Origin: Halalkalicoccus paucihalophilus
GTDB taxonomy: Archaea > Halobacteriota > Halobacteria > Halobacteriales > Halalkalicoccaceae
Direction of reading: 5' to 3'
Length of the DNA stretch: 64,000 bases
Assembly (NCBI RefSeq): GCF_001593955.1
Contig: NZ_LTAZ01000001.1
Coordinates: 186,001 to 250,000 of the forward strand
The translations under genes were made by a program, and so were the position numbers. Below the pieces are notes generated by a model. That model was given only the letters and a program-made list of their open reading frames with translations. It did not search any database and had not been told where the DNA came from. Below are positions 52,534 to 61,899 of this stretch, in pieces (within the stretch, counting starts at the first letter, position 1; every line of letters starts with the position of its first letter).

Positions 52534-52649
52534 GGCAGTACCTACCGGGTCAGGGCTAAAAGAGTACTGCTCCGATTGGGGTCGCGAGGGGGTCACGCCC
52601 GTGTCGGGCCGGGCCACAGTATAAATCCCTGCCCGACGGAGTGGACGGT

Positions 52650-52943
52650 ATGGGGGCAAAGCGGGCGTACCGGAACCGGACGGACAGCGAGGTCGCCGTC
52701 CTCGACGCGCTGATCGAGCGACCCGAGGGCGGAATGACGGTCCTCGAACTGCGGACCCGTACCGACGTGACCATCGACGAACTCGAGACCGCACTCGGGA
52801 ACCTGAAGCGCGCGGACCTGATCTCGGTCGAGAAGAACGGCGACAGGACCGTCATCCTGCCGGACGAGTCGGTCGTTCCCGACCCCGAGCGCAAGGAGGA
52901 GCCGTCGATCATCGAGCGGATTCGGGATCGGCTGCCGTTCTAA
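52650..52943 (+). CDS. DUF6432-like winged-helix protein (97 aa)
   Basis: A winged-helix-like fold: SEVAVLDALIERPEGGMTVLEL as helix-turn, DVTIDELETALGNLKRADLI as recognition region, then a beta wing (SVEKNGDRTVILP). ATG 52650 is chosen over an in-frame GTG three codons upstream because a strong TATA box (AGTATAAATCC, about 52619-52628) is about 27 nt upstream. It may be a transcription regulator. Confidence 0.82.
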   Translation: MGAKRAYRNRTDSEVAVLDALIERPEGGMTVLELRTRTDVTIDELETALGNLKRADLISVEKNGDRTVILPDESVVPDPERKEEPSIIERIRDRLPF

Positions 52944-52950
52944 GCGCCAC

Positions 52951-52960
52951 CCTTTAGCGG
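52951..52960 (+). promoter_or_regulatory. TATA box of the uORF/ygfZ-like transcript
   Basis: CCTTTAGCGG, about 27 nt upstream of the ATG at 52981. It would place that ATG at the very 5' end of the mRNA. Confidence 0.5.
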
Positions 52961-52980
52961 CGCGACGCCCGATCCGGGAT

Positions 52981-53010
52981 ATGAACGGGACAGCGAGGGG
53001 ACGGCGATGA
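52981..53010 (+). CDS. 9-codon upstream ORF (MNGTARGRR) coupled to the ygfZ-like gene
   Basis: ATG 52981 opens a nine-residue frame whose TGA (53008-53010) overlaps the next gene's ATG as ATGA. Its ATG lies 27 nt after a TATA-like element, as for leaderless starts. It could be a coupling or attenuating leader peptide. Chance is possible because the ORF is so short. Confidence 0.45.
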   Translation: MNGTARGRR

Positions 53011-54083
53011 CCGTCCTCGAAGCCTTCCACGCGAACCACGGCGCGACATTCGAGGAGCGCGGCGGACGGCGACTCGTGCGCCACTATGGCCGCCCCGAAC
53101 GCACCCACCAGGCCGTCAGAAACGGCGTCGGAATCATCGAAATGGCTTACGGTGTCCTGACGATCACCGGCGACGACAGGGTGGAATACGTCGACAACGT
53201 CGTCTCGAACCGCGTGCCCGGGAGCGACGGCGAGGGCTGTTATGCGCTGTTGTGTGACCCGCAGGGCCGGATCGAACTCGATCTCTATATTTATAACGCC
53301 GGCGAGCGCCTCCTCCTGTTTACCCCGCCCGGACGGGCCCAAGCGCTGGCCGAGGAGTGGCGCGAGAAGGTGTTCATCCAGGACGTCGGGATCGAGGTCG
53401 CGAGCGACGACCTCGCGGTGTTCGGGGTTCACGGGCCGAAAGCCACCGAGAAGGTCGCGAGCGTCCTCAACAAGATCGGCGTCCCGGACGGCTCGCTGGT
53501 GTTCGACCGCGGGACGATCCACGACGTCGGCGTCACGGTGATCGCGGGCGACGACCTCACGGGCGAGGACGGCTACGAGATCGTCTGTGGCGTCGACGAG
53601 GCCGAGACAGTGCTCGATACGCTAGTCAACTACGGGATGGGTGCGGTCCCGTTCGGCACACGGACGTGGGAAACGCTGACGCTCGAGGCGGGCACCCCGC
53701 TCTTTGCGAGCGAGTTGGAGGGACGAATCCCGAACGTGCTGGGACTTCGCAACGCCGTCGACTTCGAGAAGGGCTGTTTCGTCGGTCAGGAGGTGATCAG
53801 CCGCGTCGAGAACAGGGGAGAGCCCAGCAAGCGCCTCGTGGGGCTGCGCTGTGAGACCGTTCCCGAGGCGGGTGCGACGGTTTCGGCCGACGGTGAGGAG
53901 GTCGGACAGGTGACTCGCGCGGCACAGAGCCCGTCGCTCGACGAACCGATCGCGCTCGCACTCGTGGAGTACGGACTGGAGAGCGAGGAACTGGCGGTCG
54001 GGAACGAGGCAGTGCCCGCAACCGTGAGCGAACTGCCGTTCATCGAGGGCAGCGGGCGCTCGGCACGGTGTCCGATCGACTAG
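53007..54083 (+). CDS. YgfZ/GcvT-like folate-binding protein
   Basis: A 358-residue aminomethyltransferase-fold protein. The KGCFVGQEV motif (about residue 257) is the YgfZ signature, with the functional cysteine, and distinguishes it from true GcvT. YgfZ proteins support Fe-S cluster assembly and tRNA modification through folate. The start is ATG 53007, overlapping an upstream 9-codon ORF. The 3' end overlaps the convergent reductase gene by 4 bp. Confidence 0.88.
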   Translation: MTVLEAFHANHGATFEERGGRRLVRHYGRPERTHQAVRNGVGIIEMAYGVLTITGDDRVEYVDNVVSNRVPGSDGEGCYALLCDPQGRIELDLYIYNAGERLLLFTPPGRAQALAEEWREKVFIQDVGIEVASDDLAVFGVHGPKATEKVASVLNKIGVPDGSLVFDRGTIHDVGVTVIAGDDLTGEDGYEIVCGVDEAETVLDTLVNYGMGAVPFGTRTWETLTLEAGTPLFASELEGRIPNVLGLRNAVDFEKGCFVGQEVISRVENRGEPSKRLVGLRCETVPEAGATVSADGEEVGQVTRAAQSPSLDEPIALALVEYGLESEELAVGNEAVPATVSELPFIEGSGRSARCPID

Positions 54084-55165
54084 GATCGCGAGAACAGTGC
54101 CTTGAACTGCGCGCGCGAAAAGAGGGAACTCGGGCGATCCATGTGGACCCCGATCTCGCCCGAGAGCGCGTTCAATCCCGCGGATTGGACGGGTTCGGGA
54201 AGCGAGTACGCCCGGCGGAGCCAGTGGCCCATCCGTATTTCGCGGGCGAGATCCGAGCGCCACGCCTTCTCGTAGTTCTTCAGCGTCTTCGGGTCGTCGG
54301 GGTCGATGGTGTCGGCGGCATGGTCGGCCGCGGTCATCCCGTAGAGGATGCCCCCGCCGGTGAATGGTTTTGTCTGGGCGGCGGCGTCCCCGATCAGGAA
54401 GCCCCGATCGCTGGTGATCCGTTCGGGGGGGCCGATCGGGATCATCCCCGAGCAGACGTTCGTGGTTTCGACCCCGTAGTCCGCAGTGAAGTCCTCGAAC
54501 AGTCCTCGTACTTCGCGCCCGGGGGGAGCGGCGAGCCCGTACTCGACGCCGGCTTCCCCTCGGGGAATCCGCCACGCGAAGAACCGGGGGACAGTGAGGT
54601 GAACGTCGACGAAATCCCCGTGGTCGGGCTCGTCGGTGAATCCGAGTACGCCGTGGAGCAGTTCGTCGGGCTCCTCGATGCCGAGATCGCGACGGGTACG
54701 GGAGACGGGGCCGTCACAGCCCGCGACCATGTGCGCTCGGAACTGCGCGCTTCCATCCGGTGTGCTCGCCGCGACGACGACGTGGTCGTCCTCCTCGCGG
54801 ACCTCGGTGACGGTGTGGTTCTCCCGGAGGTCCGCGCCGGCCCCACGGGCGGCTTCGCCGAGGTGGCGATCGAGTCCGACCCGGTCGATCACGTTCGAGA
54901 TCGGGGCCTCCCGATAGAAGGGATGGGCCTCGCTTCCGGGGTCGCCGGGGTGGAATCGAGCGCCCGTGATCTCGTTCTGGAGGAGGTCCGCGCGTGCGCC
55001 GTCGGTCGTGTACTCCCAGACGTCGGTGCTGACGTGGCCCGAGCAGGCGAGGGGCTCTCCGATGGAGCCTTGCTCCAGCGCGAGCACGTCGAAGCCCTCC
55101 TCGGCGGCACGACGGGCGAAACGCGACCCGGCGGGACCGGCCCCGACCACGACGAAGTCGTACAT
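54080..55165 (-). CDS. Geranylgeranyl reductase family flavoprotein
   Basis: A 361-residue FAD enzyme with the GAGPAGSRFARRAAEEG dinucleotide motif at the N-terminus and LIGDAAAQTKPFTGGGI near residue 270, typical of geranylgeranyl reductases. In archaea these saturate the double bonds of isoprenoid ether lipids or of quinone side chains. A TATA-like GGTATTTAG (55191-55199) lies about 27 nt upstream. Which isoprenoid it reduces is not clear. Confidence 0.9.
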   Translation of the reverse strand: MYDFVVVGAGPAGSRFARRAAEEGFDVLALEQGSIGEPLACSGHVSTDVWEYTTDGARADLLQNEITGARFHPGDPGSEAHPFYREAPISNVIDRVGLDRHLGEAARGAGADLRENHTVTEVREEDDHVVVAASTPDGSAQFRAHMVAGCDGPVSRTRRDLGIEEPDELLHGVLGFTDEPDHGDFVDVHLTVPRFFAWRIPRGEAGVEYGLAAPPGREVRGLFEDFTADYGVETTNVCSGMIPIGPPERITSDRGFLIGDAAAQTKPFTGGGILYGMTAADHAADTIDPDDPKTLKNYEKAWRSDLAREIRMGHWLRRAYSLPEPVQSAGLNALSGEIGVHMDRPSSLFSRAQFKALFSRS

Positions 55166-55190
55166 CGGTCGTCTCTACCGGATCGGCGGC

Positions 55191-55199
55191 TAAATACCT
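55191..55199 (-). promoter_or_regulatory. TATA box of the geranylgeranyl-reductase family gene
   Basis: GGTATTTAG on the minus strand, about 27 nt before ATG 55165. The 186-bp gap to the BNR gene (55166-55351) is otherwise empty; it contains the direct repeat ACGATCAG twice near 55260-55310, with no supported function. Confidence 0.5.
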
Positions 55200-55351
55200 T
55201 CGCGGTTTCCCGACCGGCGGGGTGGAAACGGGACCCACCCACGGACGTTCTCAAAGGATGGGACGATCAGCCACACTGATACGGCTCAGCGGACAACGAT
55301 CAGTCGGGTTCGTTCGGATTCAGGTGCCTCTGGTCCGATCGACTCCCTTCT

Positions 55352-56347
55352 TTAGACGACCGCGAGTCCGCGTGGGGCCTGTCGCTCGAACGCCTCCGAC
55401 CAGTCGACCGAGAGGCGTTCCCACGAACTGCCCGTGTCGGCCGACCGAAAGAGCCCGCGGTTGTTCGCGGCGTAGAACTCGCCCTCGTGGGTCGCGAGGG
55501 TCGCCCGCACGACACCCTCGCCCATCGGAAGTCCGCGGTCGTCGAGGCTCTCCCATACTCCCCCACGACGGCGGTAGACGTATGACTCGGCTGAGTCGAC
55601 CGAATGGGCAGTACGCGCCCCGCTCGCGCTCGAAACGAGGACGGTATCGGGATCGCTCGGATCGGGCCGGACGCTCCAGCAGTAGCGATGCCCGAGCCCC
55701 TCTTGGGGGTGGGTCCACGACTCGCCGCTATCGGTACTCTCGGCGTAGCCGTCGCCCGCCGCGGAGTAGACCCGTCCAGGAGCGTCGGGATGGGTCGCAA
55801 GCGAGTGGTTGTCCCGACGCGACCCCTGGGGACGCTCACCCCACGTCTCGCCGGCGTCATCACTGAGCAGCAGCGCCCCGAGTTCGATCCCGACGTACAC
55901 CCGTCGAGAGTCGTTCGGGTTGAGTTCGATCCACCGGACGTGATGGGTGTCGGGTCTGGGCGGGAAGTACCACTCCGGTTCGGAGGACTGGTCGACGATC
56001 CCCCCGACGCGCTTCCAGTTGTCACCGGCGTCCCGCGAGCGGTAGACGGCGCTCGGTTCGGTGCCGACCCAGACCTCGGCGGGGTCGTGGGGACTGACGG
56101 TTACGCTCATCACCCGATCCGAGTCGAAAATGTCGGCGCCGACCCGCTCGAAGGACTCGCCGCTGTCAGTGCTCCGTAGCAGGCCGTTTTCGAAGGTGCC
56201 GACGAACACCCTCTCGGGTGCCGCCGGCGAGGCGGCGAGACACTGGAGGTCGTACTCGCCAAGTCGGTACTCGACGGTCCACTCGCCGTCGCGCTTCTCG
56301 CGGGCGACGAGCAGGGTGTTTCGCATGGCCGCGTAGACGGTGGTCAT
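55352..56347 (-). CDS. BNR/Asp-box repeat beta-propeller protein (331 aa)
   Basis: At least five Asp-box repeats (STDSGESFERV, SRDAGDNWKRV, SDDAGETWGERP, STDSGESWTHP, SADTGSSWERL) forming a beta-propeller like sialidases and plant photosystem-assembly proteins such as YCF48. There is no signal peptide or membrane helix, so it seems cytosolic. The residues after MTTVYAAMRN lead straight into blade one, so the start is secure. Enzyme activity is not predicted. Confidence 0.85.
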   Translation of the reverse strand: MTTVYAAMRNTLLVAREKRDGEWTVEYRLGEYDLQCLAASPAAPERVFVGTFENGLLRSTDSGESFERVGADIFDSDRVMSVTVSPHDPAEVWVGTEPSAVYRSRDAGDNWKRVGGIVDQSSEPEWYFPPRPDTHHVRWIELNPNDSRRVYVGIELGALLLSDDAGETWGERPQGSRRDNHSLATHPDAPGRVYSAAGDGYAESTDSGESWTHPQEGLGHRYCWSVRPDPSDPDTVLVSSASGARTAHSVDSAESYVYRRRGGVWESLDDRGLPMGEGVVRATLATHEGEFYAANNRGLFRSADTGSSWERLSVDWSEAFERQAPRGLAVV

Positions 56348-56402
56348 ACCCGATTTACGGGATGCAGGGAAAAGAAGGCGCGGGCGGCCGGGCTTCCACG
56401 AA

Positions 56403-59348
56403 TCAGTCGTCGTCGGCGATCGCTGGCCGGCGCTCGTCGGCGCGCGGCCCCTCGATGTCGACCGCCGGAAGCAGGTCCCGGAGATACCGACCCGTATGCG
56501 AGGCCTCGATCTCGGCGATCTCCTCGGGCGTTCCCTCGGCGACGACCTCGCCGCCGTTCTCGCCGCCTTCCGGGCCCAAGTCGACGATATGGTCGGCGTT
56601 CTTCACGAGGTCGAGTTCGTGCTCGACGACGACCACCGAGTTGCCGCTGTCGACCAGTCGTTGAAGCACGCTGATGAGCTTTCGCTCGTCCTCGCTGTGC
56701 AGTCCCGTGGTCGGCTCGTCGAGCAGGTAGAGCGTGTCGCCGGTGTTTCGCTTCCCGAGTTCCTCGGCGAGTTTGATGCGCTGGGCCTCACCTCCCGACA
56801 GCGTCGTCGAGGGCTGGCCCAGTCGCATGTAATCGAGACCCACGTCGGAAAGGAGTTGGAGGCGGGTCTTGAGCCGCGTGTCGTGATCGAAAAACTCCAG
56901 GGCCTCCTCGACGCTCATGTCGAGGACGTCCGCGATCGTTTCCCCCTTGTACTCGACGTCGAGCGTCGCGTCGTTGTACCGCGAGCCCCCACAGGCCTCG
57001 CAGGGCACGTAGACGTCCGAGAGGAAGTTCATCTCGATTTTCACCGTGCCCTGCCCGCCACACTCCTCACAGCGCCCGCCCTTGACATTGAAGGAGAACC
57101 GTCCCTTCTCGTAGCCCCGCTGTTTCGCGAGGCTCGTTTCGGCGAACAGTTCGCGGACGTAATCGAAGACGCCGGTATAGGTCGCGGGGTTCGATCTGGG
57201 AGTACGCCCGATGGGCGACTGGTCGATCAGGCGGACCTTCTCGATGTTCTCGATACCCCGCACGTCGTCGTGCTCGCCGGGGTCCACACTCGTATTGTCG
57301 TTCATCCGGCGGGCCAGCGCCTTGTAGAGGACCTCGAACATCAGGGTGGACTTGCCCGACCCCGAGACGCCCGTGATCGCGGTAAAGGCCCCCACGGGGA
57401 TCTCGACGTCTACGTCCTTCAGGTTGTGCTGGCGGGCTCCCTCGATCGTCAGCGTCGAGTCGAATCCGCGGCGCTCGTCGGGCACCGGGATCGCCTTGCG
57501 CCCCGAGAGGTAGTCGCCGGTGATGGAGTCCTCGGAGTTACAGATCTCGTCGAAATCGCCCTGGGCGACGACCTCGCCGCCGCGCTTGCCGGGACCGGGC
57601 CCCATGTCGACGATGGTGTCGGCCCGTCGCATCGTCGCCTCGTCGTGTTCGACGACGATCAGGGTGTTGCCCAGATCCCGCAACCCTTCGAGGGTGTCGA
57701 GCAGGCGGTCGTTGTCGCGCTGGTGCAGTCCGATAGACGGCTCGTCGAGCACGTAGAGCACGCCCACCAGTCCCGATCCCACTTGGGTTGCGAGCCGGAT
57801 GCGCTGGCTCTCCCCGCCGGAGAGGGTCGCGGCCTCCCGGTCGAGGGTGAGATATTCGAGGCCGACTTCCTCCATGAACCCGAGCCGCGCGCGGATCTCC
57901 TTCAAGATCTCCTCGGCAATGGTGAGCTCGCGCTCGGAGAGGTTCGCCTCCATTCCCTCGAAGTGCGCGAGGGCGTCGCCAATGGACATCCGGTTGACCT
58001 CGGTGATCGCGGTGCCGTCGACGAGGACGTGGCGGGACTGCTCTTTCAGCCGGGTGCCCTCGCAGGCGGGACACTCGGTGACGGCCATGTACTTCTCGAT
58101 GTGCTCGCGCGTCGAGTCGGAATCCGTCTCGACGTGCCGGCGCTGGAGGTTCGGGATCACACCCTCGAAGCGTTTTTCCTTTCTCCTGGTTCCGTTTCGC
58201 GTCGAGCGCTTGAACACCACTTGCGAGTTCGTCCCGTAAAGGAACTGTTCCTGAATGTCCTCATCGAGATCCTCGAACGGGGTCGACGGGCTCACGCCGA
58301 AGTGCTCGGCCACGGCGTCGATCCTCGTTCTGTAGTACGAGCGCTTGTAGCTCCAGGGCTCGAAGACGTGTTTCAAGGATTTCGAAGGGTCCCGAACCAC
58401 GAGCGACTCGTCGACTTCCTTCGTTTTCCCGAGCCCTTCACACTCCGGACAGGCCCCGTAGGGACTGTTAAAGGAGAACGAGCGCGTTTCGATCTCGGAG
58501 AACCGGAAGTCGCTGTTCGGATTTCCGAGTTCCTCGGAGAACTCGATGGTGACCCGGTCGTCGCCCTCGCCACCGAGCGACCCCGTCGAGCGGGTGTTCG
58601 ATCCCAGGTCCATCCCTTCGGGCGGGTCGGGGACGATGAGTTTGAGGACGCCGTCGGCCTCCTCGAGGGCGGTTTCGACGCTGTCGGCGATCCGCGAGCG
58701 TGCGTCGGGAACGATCTCGATCCGGTCGACGATCACGTCGATCGTGTGGTCGTAGTTCTTGTCCAGATCGGGCCGGTCGAGCGTGAGGTCGTATCCCTCT
58801 CCGTCGACCTCGACCCGCGAGTAGCCCTCGCTGACGAGTTCGTCGAAGAGGTCCTCGAAGGCGCCCTTCCGGTCGCGGGCGACCGGCGCGGCGATCATCG
58901 CCCGCGTGCCCTCCGGCAGCGAGAGGATCTGGTTCACCATGTCCTGGGCGCTCTGCTCGCCGACCTCTTCGCCCGTGATCGGGTCGTATTGGGTGCCGAC
59001 CCGCGCGTACAGCAGGCGGAGGTAGTCGTGGAGTTCCGTGACGGTACCGACCGTCGAACGGGGGTTGTTGGCGGCGTTCTTCTGGTCGATCGAGATCGCG
59101 GGTGAGAGCCCCTCGACCGACTCGACCTGTGGCTTGTCCATCTGGCCGAGGAAGTTCCGGGCGTAGGCCGACAGCGATTCGATGTAGCGGCGCTGGCCCT
59201 CGGCGTAGATCGTCTCGAAGGCGAGCGAGGACTTGCCCGAACCCGACAGCCCGGTGACGACGGTGAACTCCTCACGTGGGATCGACACGTCGAGGTCCTT
59301 GAGATTATGTTCCTCTGCTCCCCGGACCTCAATAAAATCCCGACTCAT
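56403..59348 (-). CDS. uvrA: UvrABC system protein A
   Basis: DNA-damage recognition ATPase of nucleotide excision repair, 981 residues. It has two ABC ATPase modules (Walker [13 protein letters not shown] and [11 protein letters not shown]; signatures LSGGE) and zinc-finger cysteine clusters [23 protein letters not shown] and CEACGG. The uvrB and uvrC genes are not in the window. Two 10-bp palindromes lie directly upstream of its start. Haloarchaeal uvr genes act in UV repair. Confidence 0.97.
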   Translation of the reverse strand: MSRDFIEVRGAEEHNLKDLDVSIPREEFTVVTGLSGSGKSSLAFETIYAEGQRRYIESLSAYARNFLGQMDKPQVESVEGLSPAISIDQKNAANNPRSTVGTVTELHDYLRLLYARVGTQYDPITGEEVGEQSAQDMVNQILSLPEGTRAMIAAPVARDRKGAFEDLFDELVSEGYSRVEVDGEGYDLTLDRPDLDKNYDHTIDVIVDRIEIVPDARSRIADSVETALEEADGVLKLIVPDPPEGMDLGSNTRSTGSLGGEGDDRVTIEFSEELGNPNSDFRFSEIETRSFSFNSPYGACPECEGLGKTKEVDESLVVRDPSKSLKHVFEPWSYKRSYYRTRIDAVAEHFGVSPSTPFEDLDEDIQEQFLYGTNSQVVFKRSTRNGTRRKEKRFEGVIPNLQRRHVETDSDSTREHIEKYMAVTECPACEGTRLKEQSRHVLVDGTAITEVNRMSIGDALAHFEGMEANLSERELTIAEEILKEIRARLGFMEEVGLEYLTLDREAATLSGGESQRIRLATQVGSGLVGVLYVLDEPSIGLHQRDNDRLLDTLEGLRDLGNTLIVVEHDEATMRRADTIVDMGPGPGKRGGEVVAQGDFDEICNSEDSITGDYLSGRKAIPVPDERRGFDSTLTIEGARQHNLKDVDVEIPVGAFTAITGVSGSGKSTLMFEVLYKALARRMNDNTSVDPGEHDDVRGIENIEKVRLIDQSPIGRTPRSNPATYTGVFDYVRELFAETSLAKQRGYEKGRFSFNVKGGRCEECGGQGTVKIEMNFLSDVYVPCEACGGSRYNDATLDVEYKGETIADVLDMSVEEALEFFDHDTRLKTRLQLLSDVGLDYMRLGQPSTTLSGGEAQRIKLAEELGKRNTGDTLYLLDEPTTGLHSEDERKLISVLQRLVDSGNSVVVVEHELDLVKNADHIVDLGPEGGENGGEVVAEGTPEEIAEIEASHTGRYLRDLLPAVDIEGPRADERRPAIADDD

Positions 59349-59349
59349 T

Positions 59350-59383
59350 GGGAATTCCCTATGGGTGCGAGGGGGGTATACCC
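59350..59383. promoter_or_regulatory. Paired palindromes at the uvrA promoter
   Basis: GGGAATTCCC (59350-59359) abuts the uvrA ATG (59348-59346) and GGGTATACCC (59374-59383) occupies the TATA position, 27-36 nt upstream. Both are perfect 10-bp palindromes with the same GGG...CCC shell, 24 bp between centres. The pair looks like an operator. Confidence 0.5.
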
Positions 59384-59413
59384 ATCGGTTTCAACGGCAA
59401 GCACTGGGAACGG

Positions 59414-59614
59414 ATGACACGGTATAGGCCAGTACACGGGCGTCGGAAACTGCTCTACCTCACCGAGGCGGGCGAGGCGCTCCGCCCCGAGATCGAGTCC
59501 TTGAAAGGGCGGATCGACCGGGAGCTCACGGCGGGGTTCTCCGAATCGGAAGTCGACGCGCTGTCCAAGTCGCTCGAACGGGTCTGTCGAAACCTGACAC
59601 AGGGCGAGCGGTGA
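59414..59614 (+). pseudogene. MarR-type regulator, N-terminus missing
   Basis: The frame encodes only the wing and dimerisation helices of a MarR regulator: GRRKLLYLTEAGEALRPEIE leads into a C-terminal helix ending ERVCRNLTQGER. The DNA-binding helices that normally precede it are absent; upstream is the uvrA promoter. A short ATG (59414) is available but would give a protein without a recognition helix. The stop overlaps the next ATG as in an operon. Confidence 0.7.
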
Positions 59615-60788
59615 TGGACCGTTCCGCGGATCGGGCACTCTGGGTGATCGTCGCCTCGGCGACGCTGACCGTGATGGCCGGCGCGATACTCGGCCCGATC
59701 ACCAACGAGATCCGGATCGCGCTCGACGTCTCGCCGTCGCTCGCGGGCCTCATCATCACGACCCACGGCCTCTTCATCGTCCTCTGTAGCCCCTTCGTCG
59801 GCGCGCTGATCGACCGGATCGGCCCCCGCATCCCCTACATCGCCGGCCTCTTCCTCTACGCGCTCGCGGGCGGGGCGGGGCTGGTGATCGAGTCGTTCGT
59901 CCCGCTCCTGCTCTCGCGGTCGGGGTCGCGCTGATCTACACCTCGATCACGGTGTTGATCTACGGCCTCTATACCGACTCGCGAAAGGACCGCGTGATGG
60001 GGCTTCGGGGAAGCGCCAACAGCGTCGGCGCGGCGGTCTGGCCGCTTTTGGGCGGCGCGCTCGGGACGCTCGCGTGGCAGCTCCCGTTCGGGGTCTACCT
60101 GCTTGGACTTCCCCTGGGAATCCTCGCGGCGCTCACCGTTCCCGACGTGTCTCCGGCAGGTAGCGGGACGACATCGGGACCGGCCGACGAGCGGTCGGTC
60201 ACCGGAATCCTCCGTTCGACGCCGCTGCTGGTCGCGGTCTACGGGCTGATGTTCCTCACGAACCTGCTGCTCTATGCGAACGTCGTCTACTACCCGCCGC
60301 TCTTGGAGGGGTTCGGGATCGAGACACCCGTCGTGATCAGCCTCTATCTATCGGTGCTCGGCCTCTCGGGTGGGGTGAGCGCCGCGCTGTACGATCGGAT
60401 CCGAAAGCGCTTCGCGTACCAGGAACTCGCGGGGATCGCCTTCGGGCTCTGGACGGTCGCGTTCGTGCTCGCTACCGTTGCTTCCTCGGCGCTGCTGGCG
60501 GTCGTTCCAATGGTGCTGTACGGCCTCGGACAGGGGCTGGTCTTCCCGACGGTCCTGTTGTGGGTTGAGGAGCTCGTTCCCCAGAGCTATCAGGGCCGAT
60601 TCAGTTCCTACGTCGCGATGGCGGGTTATATCGGCCAGTTCCTCTCACCGGTTCTCTTCGGCCCGATCGTCGCCGGCTTCGGAATACGAGGGGTCTTCGC
60701 GAGCGCCGCGGTGGCTGTGGGCGCTGGCCTGCTCGTGGTCGTCGGAGCGAGCCGTCGTCGCTCACGTCCCACGGAGAGGCGGGGCTGA
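59614..60788 (+). pseudogene. MFS transporter broken by a frameshift
   Basis: The first 107 codons (59614-59934) cover the first three helices of a major facilitator transporter, including GALIDRIGPRIPY (motif A). They run into a stop in SRSGSR. From about 59919 the next frame continues with VGVALIYTSITVLIYGL to the end at 60788. The join lacks about four residues, consistent with a small deletion around 59917-59921. Together the parts make a near-normal 12-helix protein of about 390 residues. Sequencing error is the alternative. Confidence 0.82.
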
Positions 60789-60850
60789 CCGGAGTCGTTG
60801 GGGGGAACGAGGAGGGATGATCACCGCGAATTCGTATCGTCGTATGAAGT

Positions 60851-61756
60851 TTATTCGAGTTCAGCGAGGTGCTCGAACGAGCCTTCACGAACGGCGGCGA
60901 CGAGTTCACTCTCGTCGATTTCGGGGACTTTTCCCGGGTATTTCCGTTCGAAGTAGCCGAACAGGTTGCGGACGTCACGCCCGAGGAACTCCTCTGCGTT
61001 CTCGTGGTCGGCGGGGACCGCCTGTGGCCAGTCGAAGATCGTGATACCCTCCTCGCTCACGAAGACGTTGTACTGGCTCATGTCGGCGTGGACGTAGCCC
61101 AGTTCGTACGCCCGTGTGAGTTCCCGGAGGATCATCTTGAGGATCGGTCGGACCTGCTCGGGTTTGAGCCTCGTGCGCGAGAGTTCGACGCCGTCGATCT
61201 TCTCCATGACCAGCGCGTGGCGGTTCTGATCCTCGGGTCGTGGGACCGAGACGTCGGGATAGAGCGCTTCTAGAGCCTCGTATTCGCGTTCGGCGGCCTT
61301 TCGAGCGGTGTAGAACCACGAGAGGTGTTCCTTCTCGGCGGTGTAATCACGCTCGCGGCGGACCTCCCGGAAGTTCGTATAGCCCTCGCGGTGGAACTTC
61401 AGGGCCATCGGGCGATAGGACTGGACCTCGTAGACGTCGCTTTCCTTGCCGACGCCCAGTGGAACACCGAAGCCCTCGATGGTACCGCGCTCGGCGAACG
61501 TACGAAGCGCGAGGACGTCGTAGCCGTCCATCCGCAGTCGAACCCCCTCGTACTGGATGGTCTTCCGTTCGACGAGTTTGCGATCCAGACAGCGACTCAG
61601 GCGAAAATCGACCTCCTCGGGCGTGAGCCGTGAGAACTGTGGGAGTTTCTCGCGGTTCACCCACTCGCTGAAGCGCATCCCGTGTTCGACACCCGAGAGG
61701 AGATGAAAATCTTCGGGCGCGAGCTCCTGCATGACGCTCGCGACGTTTCGTGCCAT
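60851..61756 (-). CDS. rio2: RIO2-type serine/threonine protein kinase
   Basis: A 301-residue archaeal RIO2: an N-terminal winged helix (about 10-85) and the kinase domain with GVGKESDVYEV (P-loop), the ATP lysine in MALKFHREG, the catalytic HADMSQYNVF and the IFDWPQAV metal-binding loop. RIO kinases work in small-subunit maturation. ATG 61756 is chosen over a GTG two codons upstream; a TATA-like GACTTTTAGG is 27 nt away. Confidence 0.95.
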   Translation of the reverse strand: MARNVASVMQELAPEDFHLLSGVEHGMRFSEWVNREKLPQFSRLTPEEVDFRLSRCLDRKLVERKTIQYEGVRLRMDGYDVLALRTFAERGTIEGFGVPLGVGKESDVYEVQSYRPMALKFHREGYTNFREVRRERDYTAEKEHLSWFYTARKAAEREYEALEALYPDVSVPRPEDQNRHALVMEKIDGVELSRTRLKPEQVRPILKMILRELTRAYELGYVHADMSQYNVFVSEEGITIFDWPQAVPADHENAEEFLGRDVRNLFGYFERKYPGKVPEIDESELVAAVREGSFEHLAELE

Positions 61757-61899
61757 TGCCACGGGTAGGAGCGACGTGCCTAAAAGTCCCGCGAGGCCAT
61801 TCGATAAATTCTATGCGACGATATAAAATCGAATCGCCGTCAGTTCCACGGCTGGATCGCCGTCGGTAGCTTGATTGTGCCGCTGGAGGTGTGTGAGGT

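Noticed and set aside
56340..59105. A 921-codon plus-strand open frame
   Set aside because: It is antisense to uvrA. Codon bias in GC-rich haloarchaeal genes leaves the opposite strand open; the translation has no recognisable domain.
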